64,000 bases of DNA, taken from assembly GCF_900258035.1 (NCBI RefSeq), contig NZ_OGTP01000004.1:248001-312000 (forward strand), read 5' to 3'. Source of the DNA: Caballeronia novacaledonica. GTDB taxonomy: Bacteria; Pseudomonadota; Gammaproteobacteria; Burkholderiales; Burkholderiaceae. This document shows, one piece after another, positions 50,798-59,133 of this stretch (positions are counted from its first letter, which is position 1; each line of letters starts with the position of its first letter). The notes beneath the pieces are model-generated. The model was not told the DNA's origin. It ran no database searches and saw only the letters and a list, made by a program, of their open reading frames with translations. The translations under genes and the position numbers were made by a program.

Positions 50798-51070
50798 ATG
50801 GAACAAGCTAAAAAGCCTCTGGAGCCGATCAGCATCGTCCGGCCGCGTGGCTCGCATCGGATCGATACGTTCAGTCCGAAGATGAACCGAAGGCTGACGC
50901 TATATCGACGTGTGAGTTGGATTTGTAGGTTCGCATTTAGACGGACCCGACTATCCGCTCTTTTTGCGAGCGCGCTGAGTATGTTCAGTACGACGGGGAT
51001 CGGCGGCTCGCGGATTTCTTGGTCGGGTATCAAGACAGTCAGGAGATTTTTTTCATCGCACGAACTTTGA
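50798..51070 (+). pseudogene. TnsA-like transposon endonuclease remnant, frameshifted
   Basis: The first frame reads GSHRIDTFSPKMNRRLTLYR. After frameshifts and stops another gives DPTIRSFCERAEYVQYDGDR and RLADFLVGYQDSQEIFFI. The block order (a short basic lead, DP-I--FCE, a D-R--ADF-V core) resembles TnsA-like heteromeric transposase nuclease subunits. It is short and broken and stands alone, so the family name is tentative. The surrounding 50.5-51.1 kb DNA is visibly AT-richer than its neighbours, in keeping with transferred DNA. Confidence 0.4.
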
Positions 51071-51077
51071 TCCGAAG

Positions 51078-53144
51078 CTACTCAGAGGAAATAACTGCCG
51101 CAAGGAACGCATCTGCGATCACCGGTCTGCCGAGCAGGAAGCCCTGCAACGTGTCGCAGCCCAGCCGGGTCAGATACATTTGTTGCGCGGCGGTCTCAAC
51201 GCCTTCGGCAACGATCCGCAGATTGAGTGCCCTCCCCAAAGCTACGATGGATGAAATGATCGCCGCGTCCTCCGTGCCGTCGGCAAGGTCGCGCACGAAC
51301 CCACGATCGATTTTGAGCTCGGTCGCAGGCAGGCGTTTGAGATAGAGCAAGCTCGAATAGCCGGTGCCGAAGTCGTCGATCGCGATCTGCACGCCGGTTC
51401 GGCGCAATTTTCGAAGAACCATCAAACTGAAGTCGACATCGCGCATTGCAGTCGATTCGGTTACCTCCAGGATCAGGCATTTTGCTGGCAGGCCGTGCCG
51501 ATGCAACGCGTCCCGCACCGCCTGAGTAAGACCCTCATGGGCGAACTGTATGGGCGACAGATTGACAGCCATACTCCAGTCGGTGTGACCCAAATCGTGC
51601 CAAGCCTTCAACTGTCGGCAACTCTCGTCCAGCACCCAGGCGCCGATTGGCACGATTAGCCCGGTCTTCTCCGCAATCGGAATGAATCGCTCCGGGGGCA
51701 TGAGCCCCCGAACCGGATGATCCCAGCGTAAAAGGGCCTCCGCTCCAACGGATGGCCCACTCGGAGCCCTAAACTTAGGCTGGTAATGAAGGATCATTTC
51801 GCCTCGTTGCAGTGCCGAATGCAACTCATGCGCGATCTGCATCTGTTCATACAAATGCGTTTCCATCGAAGTTTCGAAGAAGCAATAGCCGCCACTACCG
51901 AGCGCCTTGGCGTGATACATGGCCAAGTCTGCGTTGCGTAGCAGTTCTTCCTGATTCGCACCACCGTCAGGAAAGATGGCGATGCCAATGCTCACCGAAA
52001 TTTCGACGTCGTGGCCGTCTACCAGAAACGGCTTTTGGATCGCTCCGATCAACGCTTCTGCGAATTCGGCGACGGCCGCCGCATCTTTGAGGGAAGACAG
52101 CAGCACGAATTCGTCGCCGCCTACGCGCGCAATTGTTTCGTGAGGCCGTAGACGCGCGCGGATGCGCGTGGCGACGTCGATCAGCAACTCATCACCAACG
52201 CGGTGACCAAATGCATCATTGACCGCCTTGAAACCGTCTAAATCCAAGAACATGAGCGTGAACCGGTCGTCGGCATGGATCGCGTTTCGAACCAATTCTT
52301 CGAGCCTGTTCTCCAACTGCATGCGATTGGGAAGTTCGGTCAGGCTGTCGTGCAGTGCAAGATGCGCAAGTCTGTCGTTCGCCGTTGCCAGCGAGGTCGC
52401 CAGCGCGGCGGTTTGAGCCTCCATGCGTATGTCGAACAAAGAAATCGTCAACGCGATCGCAATGACGGCCAGCGTCACGACCATCGTCACCACCGCAAGC
52501 CAGCCATGGTTTGCGCCGTTTTCGGCTACGCTACACACACTGCCTATGGGGAATCGGGCGGCCGCCATTCCAACGTAATGGATGCTCGCGAAGACAACGC
52601 CCATCACCAGGGAAGCACTGCTGCGACGAAATAGCATCATCGATGTGCGGCCCCGCAGGCGAAACGCGAGCCAGAGCGCGGCGCCAGACGCGATGATCGC
52701 AATCGTCACCGACATTGTCGCCAGCGTCGGGTCATAATCGATTGCCGGCCGCATTCGCATGGCCGACATGCCGGTGTAGTGCATACCGGCGATAGCGAGG
52801 CCCATCATCACCGCGCCGACGATCAGGCGCGGTATCGGCAGTACGTCCTGACGAACGAGCCATAGCCCGAGTGCCGATGCTGCAAATGCTAAGAGCAACG
52901 ATGCGACGGTGGTCAGGGGGTCGTAGCCGAGCGGGATCGGCAAATTGAAGGCCAGCATGCCGACGAAATGCATCGACCATATTCCCAGCCCCACCGCGCA
53001 CGCGCCGCCGAGAAGCCACCACTGGGTCGTCCGGTCTTTGGCGCCGGCAATGCGCCCGGTCATATCAAACGCCGTGTACGCAGCGAGAACGGCCACGAAA
53101 AGCGAGCAAACGACCAACAGCGGATTGTATGTATGCGGAAGCAT
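51078..53144 (-). CDS. MHYT-GGDEF-EAL membrane protein (c-di-GMP turnover)
   Basis: A 688-residue inner-membrane protein. The N-terminal MHYT sensor (about 1-240) has seven or so helices with three motif repeats, MHFVGM, MHYTGM and IHYVGM, whose His/Met residues are thought to bind copper and sense a diatomic gas. The GGDEF domain follows with an intact VGGDEFVLLS, then the EAL domain with intact GAEALLRWDHP, LEVTEST, IDDFGTGYSSL and KIDRGFVRD. Both cyclase and phosphodiesterase sites look active. It stands alone and would tie a membrane signal to biofilm or motility switching. Confidence 0.93.
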   Translation of the reverse strand: MLPHTYNPLLVVCSLFVAVLAAYTAFDMTGRIAGAKDRTTQWWLLGGACAVGLGIWSMHFVGMLAFNLPIPLGYDPLTTVASLLLAFAASALGLWLVRQDVLPIPRLIVGAVMMGLAIAGMHYTGMSAMRMRPAIDYDPTLATMSVTIAIIASGAALWLAFRLRGRTSMMLFRRSSASLVMGVVFASIHYVGMAAARFPIGSVCSVAENGANHGWLAVVTMVVTLAVIAIALTISLFDIRMEAQTAALATSLATANDRLAHLALHDSLTELPNRMQLENRLEELVRNAIHADDRFTLMFLDLDGFKAVNDAFGHRVGDELLIDVATRIRARLRPHETIARVGGDEFVLLSSLKDAAAVAEFAEALIGAIQKPFLVDGHDVEISVSIGIAIFPDGGANQEELLRNADLAMYHAKALGSGGYCFFETSMETHLYEQMQIAHELHSALQRGEMILHYQPKFRAPSGPSVGAEALLRWDHPVRGLMPPERFIPIAEKTGLIVPIGAWVLDESCRQLKAWHDLGHTDWSMAVNLSPIQFAHEGLTQAVRDALHRHGLPAKCLILEVTESTAMRDVDFSLMVLRKLRRTGVQIAIDDFGTGYSSLLYLKRLPATELKIDRGFVRDLADGTEDAAIISSIVALGRALNLRIVAEGVETAAQQMYLTRLGCDTLQGFLLGRPVIADAFLAAVISSE

Positions 53145-53976
53145 CGATCGTTTTTCGTGCGAACACTGCTAGAAAATCGCGTCATGAGCCTATTGAGGCG
53201 GCACACGATTCGTCCGATCTGAAAGCAAAGCACCAGTCCGGTTTCGTCACTCGTTAGACGGAAAATGCCCAAGACGCGGGCTATAACCCGTGAGCATCAG
53301 TCTGGCAGAAAGCGCCTTCTGGCGCTAAGGCGTGCCGAAAGGGGGCCGTCACTGACGCGTTACATAGCTATCGCGCTATGGAGAACTATCGAATCGGCAA
53401 ACCAATAGCTAGCATTATTCGCGCCCGCTCGCCCTTTGCCACCGGTAGTTCACTATCCAAGATGGGAGGTAGTCGCGAGCTTCCTGGAAGGGCTCCAGAG
53501 GCGTAAGTCGCGCGCGCAAGACGGTTCTGATCGTCTGCGTGAACCCCACGGTTATTCTTGGCAACACTCGCGAACGCCCGTTAAAGCCGAAGTGCACGTA
53601 TGGATGTTAGACAGGGTCGGCCATGAAGGGACGGTCAAGATCGTCGTCCAGTTCGGATGGCCGAGGGCTCATCTGCCCTCATTCAATGGCCGTTTTTCAG
53701 CGAACGAAATGCGGGTGGTACCGCCTCAAGCGGCCACGAACCGTCGTTCAAGATCGACCGCGAGGCGGCACGCAGAAGTCCGCTTCACGTCCGAGACCAG
53801 GCAGCGGATCGTTGGACTCTCGATGCTCGAGATCTCCGATATCGAGCATGCGCGTGTGCCGGTTGGTTCTCAGCTAAAGATCGTTGCGAGGAGCGAGTAT
53901 GAGCGTACCCGACGAAGCATGAACGCGTGCAGCGCGCGATGAGCGCTTTCCAACGTCCCGTCCTCCTGCCTGCCGT
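53145..53976. other. 830-bp stretch without a recognised gene
   Basis: Frames on both strands (53436-53942 plus is the longest) have no family resemblance. A small hairpin AGCGCC/GGCGCT with loop TTCT lies at 53311-53326. The region may hold the promoter of the MHYT gene (left end) and decayed coding DNA. I see no RNA gene. Confidence 0.4.
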
Positions 53977-54558
53977 TCAATGTTTGGAATGGCGTCCAAA
54001 CGAAGTTGTAAAGGCCGAATCCGGATACATTGCCAGAAACGACTCCATACGCGGCGTCAGTTCCGTTAGTGGAAGCCACGGATACATCAGCAACTCCTGT
54101 AATGTCTTGAGCATCACGGCGCCCGGATCGTCGATCACATCCATGCGCTCGATGCAAATATGCAAGCCGACGATTTTGTCGGCCCCGTCGGGCATGCGCT
54201 CGATGCGCCACCGGTACGTACCCTTGCCGAGCCGCAGGGCACCGTTGTCCTTTTGTCGCATCGCGACGAGCCACGGCATCGTGCAGATGCCATCGTTATT
54301 GACTTCCGGCGAGGTACACACGTAATAAGTGCGGCAACGTTCGAACCGATCGCCGAAGTCAGCGACCAGTGTTTTTGCGATCGCAGTCGCGCCGGTTACG
54401 CTGCGGGGAAAGTCGATTGCATCGGTTTCGATCGAAAACGTCAGTTCGGCATCGCCGGCGAAGCAATCAAAGATGAACTCTGGCCGGTTCTGGTCCTTTG
54501 CGCGGATATAGCATTCCAGAAGCGAGCGGACGGAAGAGTTCGAGATTGCAGGGTTCAT
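53977..54558 (-). CDS. SnoaL-like (NTF2-fold) protein
   Basis: A 193-residue protein of the SnoaL/NTF2 alpha+beta-barrel superfamily: SVRSLLECYIRAKDQNRPEF, the aspartate-rich FDCFAGDAELTFSIET, and a beta-rich C-terminal part with GTYRWRIERMPDGADKIVGL and HICIERMDVI. Members are cyclases, hydrolases, dehydratases or small-ligand binders, and no catalytic set is clear. It is divergent from the MarR gene with an 82-bp gap, so it is probably controlled by it and tied to the catabolic locus to the right. Start at 54558 follows GGAG; an ATG at 54573 is possible. Confidence 0.7.
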   Translation of the reverse strand: MNPAISNSSVRSLLECYIRAKDQNRPEFIFDCFAGDAELTFSIETDAIDFPRSVTGATAIAKTLVADFGDRFERCRTYYVCTSPEVNNDGICTMPWLVAMRQKDNGALRLGKGTYRWRIERMPDGADKIVGLHICIERMDVIDDPGAVMLKTLQELLMYPWLPLTELTPRMESFLAMYPDSAFTTSFGRHSKH

Positions 54559-54640
54559 GGCTAAAATCTCCATTTTTAAGCTTTACCGTATAATTATTTT
54601 TAAAAGGTAACTACCATTAGCATCTAGGAGTTTGAGTGTC

Positions 54641-55183
54641 ATGCCGAAACAGATCGACGAATCCGCTCTGACGATTACCAATCCAGCGTGCCTCGTCGAC
54701 GGGACGGACACCGAATTCCGCCATCTGATCAATGGTCTGCTGCCGTTCGCGGCACGGCTCCTGTCCGTGCGCGACGGCTTTGGGACACTCATCGGGCTGA
54801 CCGGCATCCAGTATTCGCTGCTCGTCTCCGTCTCGCATCTCTCGCACGGCGAGTCGGTCACGGTGAATCGTCTCGCGGATCATCTGCATCTGAGCGGGGC
54901 GTTCGTCACTATCGAAACCGGCAAGCTCAAGAAGCTCGGCTACATCGACAAGCGGTCGGACCCCCACGACAAGCGCAAGATGCGCCTGACGGTGACATCG
55001 AACGGGCTGAAGCTGCTGCGCGAACTCGCCGCGACGCAGCAGCGCATCAATAACGTGCTGTTCGAGGGCGTGACGAAGACCGAATTCAGGGCGCTGTGCT
55101 CGGTCGTCGACAGGCTCGTCGCCAACGGAGATCGCGCGACGCTTGATCTGTCGCATCTGATCGCACGACGGGAAAAGTCTTGA
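54641..55183 (+). CDS. MarR-family transcriptional regulator
   Basis: A 180-residue winged-helix regulator. DNA-binding elements are VSHLSHGESVTVNRLADHLH, LSGAFVTIETGKLKKLGYID and the wing KRSDPHDKRKMRLTVTSNG. Such proteins usually sense aromatic acids or CoA thioesters and repress nearby catabolic genes. It is divergent from the SnoaL-like gene and precedes the monooxygenase/amidase locus. ATG at 54641 has AGGAG ten bases upstream; a TTG nine bases before it is too close. Confidence 0.9.
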   Translation: MPKQIDESALTITNPACLVDGTDTEFRHLINGLLPFAARLLSVRDGFGTLIGLTGIQYSLLVSVSHLSHGESVTVNRLADHLHLSGAFVTIETGKLKKLGYIDKRSDPHDKRKMRLTVTSNGLKLLRELAATQQRINNVLFEGVTKTEFRALCSVVDRLVANGDRATLDLSHLIARREKS

Positions 55184-55203
55184 CCGCGTCGCGCACCGCA
55201 TGA

Positions 55204-56415
55204 CTAGTGCGCGGCCCATTGAATCGAGTTCGGATCGATGCCTTCGAGATGCATGTCCCATAGCGGACTCAGCGCGCGCAACCTGATCACGGTCTCCTGA
55301 ACTTGCCGGATCACCTCGTCAATTTCCGCTTCGGTGGTGAAGCGCCCGAGCGTGAAGCGAATCGAGCTGTGCGCCAGTTCATCGCTGCGTCCGAGCGCGC
55401 GCAACACGTATGACGGTTCGAGCGAAGCCGACGTGCACGCCGACCCCGACGACACCGCCACACCCCTGATGCCCATGATGAGCGACTCGCCTTCCACGAA
55501 GGCAAAGCTGACATTCAGGTTATGCGCGATACGGCGCGTCAGGTCGCCGTTGACATAGACCTCGTCCAATTCCAGAAGCCCCGCGAGCAGCCCGTCGCGT
55601 AACGCGCGCACGCGCCGGCTCTCCACTTCCATCTCTTCCTTCGCGAGCCGAAACGCTTCGCCCATGCCGACGATCTGATGCGTCGGCAGCGTGCCCGAGC
55701 GCATGCCGCGTTCGTGTCCGCCGCCGTGCATCTGCGCTTCGATGCGCACGCGCGGCCTGCGTCGCACATACAGCGCGCCGATGCCTTTCGGGCCATAGAC
55801 CTTGTGTGCGGTCACCGTCAGCAGATCGACGCCGAGCGCTTCGACGTCGATCTCGATCTTGCCCGCCGCCTGCACCGCATCGCAATGAAACACGATGCCT
55901 TTCTGCCGGCACATCGCGCCGATTTCGGCGATCGGCTGTATCACGCCAGTTTCGTTATTGACCATCATGACGGAGACGAGGACCGTATCGGCGCGCAGCG
56001 CCGCGCGTAACGTGCCGATGTCGAGCAGCCCGTGTCGTCCGACATCCAGGTACGTGAGCTCGAACCCTTGCCGCTCCAGTTCGCGGCAGGTATCGAGCAC
56101 TGCCTTGTGCTCGGTTTTCGTCGTCACGATGTGGCGGCCTCGTCCCTTGTAGAAATGGGCCGCGCCCTTGATCGCGAGATTGTTTCCTTCGGTCGCACCC
56201 GACGTCCAGACGATTTCGCGCGGGTCCGCGTGCAGCAGACCGGCGACATGCCTGCGCGCTGACTCCACTGCCGCTTCCGCTTCCCAGCCGTAGGCGTGGC
56301 TGCGCGAAGCAGGGTTGCCGAAGCGCTCGTAAAGATACGGAATCATTTTCTCGGCCACGCGCGGATCGACCGGCGTCGTGGCACTGTAGTCCATGTAGAT
56401 GGGGCGTGAGGTCAT
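55204..56415 (-). CDS. iscS: Cysteine desulfurase, IscS type, isolated copy
   Basis: A 403-residue PLP enzyme giving sulfane sulfur from cysteine. The Schiff-base lysine is K205 ([17 protein letters not shown]), and the persulfide Cys is C327 in [20 protein letters not shown]. Other marks are [40 protein letters not shown] and the IscS-type tail [18 protein letters not shown] that docks IscU and TusA. The start at 56415 gives the canonical N-terminus. No iscU, iscA, hscAB or fdx lies nearby. It sits between the MarR gene (convergent) and the monooxygenase genes (divergent), so a role in supplying sulfur to an enzyme of this locus is possible. Confidence 0.93.
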   Translation of the reverse strand: MTSRPIYMDYSATTPVDPRVAEKMIPYLYERFGNPASRSHAYGWEAEAAVESARRHVAGLLHADPREIVWTSGATEGNNLAIKGAAHFYKGRGRHIVTTKTEHKAVLDTCRELERQGFELTYLDVGRHGLLDIGTLRAALRADTVLVSVMMVNNETGVIQPIAEIGAMCRQKGIVFHCDAVQAAGKIEIDVEALGVDLLTVTAHKVYGPKGIGALYVRRRPRVRIEAQMHGGGHERGMRSGTLPTHQIVGMGEAFRLAKEEMEVESRRVRALRDGLLAGLLELDEVYVNGDLTRRIAHNLNVSFAFVEGESLIMGIRGVAVSSGSACTSASLEPSYVLRALGRSDELAHSSIRFTLGRFTTEAEIDEVIRQVQETVIRLRALSPLWDMHLEGIDPNSIQWAAH

Positions 56416-56547
56416 TGACCGTGTTCTCTCGTAACGGAAGTTGGCCACAGTGTAGCCCGGACGTTTGCTTCGTCAGCCCGACACCCATTCGCCGAGTAGG
56501 GTTGTCTTTCATACAAAGCTTTTTTAACGAGGGTAAACGATAGCTTG

Positions 56548-56563
56548 AACAGCTTGCTCTGTT
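56548..56563. promoter_or_regulatory. Palindrome in the iscS / flavin reductase divergent region
   Basis: AACAG (56548-56552), six bases, CTGTT (56559-56563). It lies between ATAGCTT (56540) and its complement AAGCTAT (56576), in an unusually AT-rich 100-bp segment. Likely the control region of both divergent units; a MarR site is possible. Confidence 0.4.
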
Positions 56564-56657
56564 GTCATGTAATAAAAGCTATAGAACAAAGCTAAAAAAG
56601 AATACTTTATGGGTCTGATAAAGGCGACGCGGGAGACGCGGCGCGAAGGAGAGCGAG

Positions 56658-57188
56658 ATGAAAGACAGCATCGTACGGCCGTGCGGCGATCCGGAAGTGC
56701 AGCGTCAGTTCCGGTCCGCATTGTCCATGTTTGCCACGGGCGTCGCGGTCATCACGGCGCCGAGGCACGAAGGCGCGCCGATCGGCATGACGGTCGCGTC
56801 GTTCAATTCGGTGTCGCTCGATCCGCCGCTGATTCTGTTTTCGGTGGATCGCCGCAGTCTGAGCCTCGCCGATCTGTGCGCGGCCAGCAGCTACGCGGTC
56901 AACGTGCTCGAAGAATCGCAGCAGGACATGTCGAACCGATTCGCGAAGGCCAACGGCGACAAGTGGAGCTGGCGCGACGCCGCCACGAACCCGTGCGGCG
57001 AACCGGTCCTGCTCCCTGACACGCTCGCGACCTTCGAATGCGAGCCCTATGCGCAATACGACGGCGGCGATCACGTGATCTTCGTCGGCCGGGTGATGCG
57101 TCATCGAACGCGCTCACAAGGACGCCCGCTCATTTTCTTCGGCGGCCGCTATCACACGCTCAACGGCGTTCACGCAGCGTCGGCCTGA
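56658..57188 (+). CDS. Flavin reductase (HpaC/DIM6-NTAB type), partner of the downstream monooxygenase
   Basis: A 176-residue NAD(P)H:flavin reductase of the HpaC class. Marks: QFRSALSMFATGVAVITA, GMTVASFNSVSLDPPLILFS, SSYAVNVLEESQQDMSNRFA and GDHVIFVGRVMRH. It makes free FADH2 for a two-component monooxygenase, and that oxygenase is the next gene, 32 bp downstream. GAAGGAGAG precedes the ATG. First gene of the plus-strand catabolic operon. Confidence 0.92.
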   Translation: MKDSIVRPCGDPEVQRQFRSALSMFATGVAVITAPRHEGAPIGMTVASFNSVSLDPPLILFSVDRRSLSLADLCAASSYAVNVLEESQQDMSNRFAKANGDKWSWRDAATNPCGEPVLLPDTLATFECEPYAQYDGGDHVIFVGRVMRHRTRSQGRPLIFFGGRYHTLNGVHAASA

Positions 57189-57220
57189 CACGACGAACCC
57201 ACTTATTTCTGGAGAACATC

Positions 57221-58702
57221 ATGATCAAGAACGGCACTCAGCACATTGCGTCATTGCGCGACGGACGACAGGTCTATCTCGACGGAAAAGCGGTCGGCGA
57301 CGTCACCGCGCATCCCGCGTTCCGCAACTCGATTCGCAGCTACGCGAATCTGTACGACTACCAGGCGCGTCCGGAAAACGTCGAGAAGATGACTTTCGTT
57401 TCGCCCGATTCGGGCAATCGCGTGAGCCGCATCTGGGAACTGCCTACGTCCTACGAACAGCTCGTCGAGCGGCGTTCCGCGCTCGAAGCGTGGACGGAAC
57501 TGCACTTCGGCTTCATGGGCCGCTCGCCGGATCACGTCGCGTCGTGCATCTCGGGCATGGTCATGGGCATCGACCTGTTCGAGCAATACGACCCGGCGCG
57601 CGCCGGCGCGTTGCGCGACTACTACAAGTACGCCCGCGACAACGATCTCTTCCTGACCTACGTGATCGTCAATCCGCAGGCGAATCAGTCGAAGTCGGCG
57701 CACGAGCAGGAGGACAAGTATCTGGCGGTCGGGATCGTCGATCAGGATGCGGAAGGCATCACCGTGCGCGGCGCGAAGATGCTCGCGACGAGCGGCATCA
57801 TGGCGAACGAAGTCTTCTGCAGTTGCATTCAGCCGCTGCGCGAAGGCGACGAGATGTACGCGCTGTCGTTCGCGATCCAGATGAACGCGAAGGGCATGAA
57901 GGTGATGTCACGCAAGTCGTACGAGGAGCACGCGCAATCGGTGTTCGACAACCCGCTGTCGAGCCGTTACGACGAGAACGACGCGGTGCTGTACTTCGAC
58001 GACGTCAAGGTGCCGTGGGAGCGGATCTTCGTCGCGGGCGATGTGTCGATGTGCGCGAAACAGTTTCATGTGACGCCCGCGCACGTCTATCAGAACTATC
58101 AGTGTCAGGTGCGCCTGATGACGAAGCTGCGTTTTCTCGTCGGGCTCGGTCTCAGGATTTCAGAAGTCAACGGCACGAACGCGTTTCCGCAAGTGCGCGA
58201 GACGCTGGGCCAGCTCGCATCGGAAGCGTCGATGGTCGAAGCCTATGTGTACGGCATGGAAGCGAAGGGCAGCGTGGTCAACGGTTATTACGTGCCCGAC
58301 CGCAACATGCTGTACAGCTCGCAGGTGCTCACTCAACAGCTCTATTCGAAGATCCTCACGGCGCTGCGCGAGCTCGCGGGCGGCGGAATGATCATGCTGC
58401 CTTCGAGCGTGCACGACTTCGAGAACCCGGACCTCGCACGCATCATCGAGAAGACGCAGAAGTCGCGTATCTGCAGTGCGGAAGAACGCGTGAAGTTCTT
58501 CAAGCTCGCGTGGGACGCGGTCGGCTCGGAGTTCGCCTCGCGTCATAACCAGTATGAGTTGTTCTACGCGGGCGCGTCGTTCGTGACCAAGGGTCATGCG
58601 TATCGCAGCTACGACTGGCGCCGCGCGACCGGTCTCGTCGACAACATGTTGTCGAGCTATTCGCTTGATTCGGAACTGGCGAAGACGCGCCAGGCCGCCT
58701 GA
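57221..58702 (+). CDS. FADH2-dependent aromatic monooxygenase (4-hydroxyphenylacetate 3-hydroxylase/HpaB family)
   Basis: A 493-residue oxygenase component of a two-component hydroxylase with the acyl-CoA dehydrogenase fold. Family regions: IRSYANLYDYQARPENVEKM, FGFMGRSPDHVASCISGMVM, DLFLTYVIVNPQANQSKSAH, GAKMLATSGIMANEVF and GNPLSSR-like DNPLSSRYDENDAVLYFDDV. Members add OH ortho to a phenolic or similar ring position and some remove halide or nitro groups, so the substrate cannot be stated. The neighbours (amidase, cupin, DUF2848) argue for a nitrogen-bearing aromatic or heterocyclic compound rather than plain 4-hydroxyphenylacetate, since no homoprotocatechuate genes follow. ATG at 57221 follows TGGAGA. 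Confidence 0.88.
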   Translation: MIKNGTQHIASLRDGRQVYLDGKAVGDVTAHPAFRNSIRSYANLYDYQARPENVEKMTFVSPDSGNRVSRIWELPTSYEQLVERRSALEAWTELHFGFMGRSPDHVASCISGMVMGIDLFEQYDPARAGALRDYYKYARDNDLFLTYVIVNPQANQSKSAHEQEDKYLAVGIVDQDAEGITVRGAKMLATSGIMANEVFCSCIQPLREGDEMYALSFAIQMNAKGMKVMSRKSYEEHAQSVFDNPLSSRYDENDAVLYFDDVKVPWERIFVAGDVSMCAKQFHVTPAHVYQNYQCQVRLMTKLRFLVGLGLRISEVNGTNAFPQVRETLGQLASEASMVEAYVYGMEAKGSVVNGYYVPDRNMLYSSQVLTQQLYSKILTALRELAGGGMIMLPSSVHDFENPDLARIIEKTQKSRICSAEERVKFFKLAWDAVGSEFASRHNQYELFYAGASFVTKGHAYRSYDWRRATGLVDNMLSSYSLDSELAKTRQAA

Positions 58703-58744
58703 GACCGATTCGACGCAATCACCGATTCCCCACAGGAGAAGCAC

Positions 58745-59131
58745 ATGGCTATCAACAAACTTCACGACGAGTTTCATGGACTCGACATGGCCGAAGGCTG
58801 GCAGTTGCCGGAAGGCTATGCGCCCGGCTCCGGCGCACAGGAATTGATCCTCTCCGGCGCGCTCGATACCGGCAACAAGCGCGGCAGCCGCACGCGATTG
58901 CTGCGCCTTCCCGCCGGCATGCACACGACCAAGCCGTTCGTCCACGACTACTGGGAGGAAGTGTTTCTCGTCGAAGGCGATCTGACCGTCGGCAATGACG
59001 AGAAAGGCGAGGGCGGCAGGCCCTTCGAGGGCTACACGTACGCGGTGCGTCCGCCGGGCGTCTGGCATGGTCCGTTCAAGTCGAGCGGCGGCTGCGTGCT
59101 GCTCGAAGTTCACTACTACGATCCGGCCTGA
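58745..59131 (+). CDS. Cupin-domain protein
   Basis: A 128-residue single-domain cupin. Metal-binding residues are probably the His and Glu of MHTTKPFVHDYWEEVFLVEG and the His of RPPGVWHGPFKSSGG. Such small cupins act as dioxygenases, isomerases or ligand-binding accessories. It lies between the monooxygenase gene and the amidase gene (2-bp gap to the latter), so ring opening or handling of the hydroxylated product is an attractive but untested role. AGGAGA lies before the ATG. Confidence 0.85.
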   Translation: MAINKLHDEFHGLDMAEGWQLPEGYAPGSGAQELILSGALDTGNKRGSRTRLLRLPAGMHTTKPFVHDYWEEVFLVEGDLTVGNDEKGEGGRPFEGYTYAVRPPGVWHGPFKSSGGCVLLEVHYYDPA

Positions 59132-59133
59132 TC

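Noticed and set aside
53311..53326. Small hairpin upstream of the MHYT-GGDEF-EAL gene as a c-di-GMP riboswitch
   Set aside because: The stem is only 6 bp and none of the conserved core elements of c-di-GMP riboswitches is seen.
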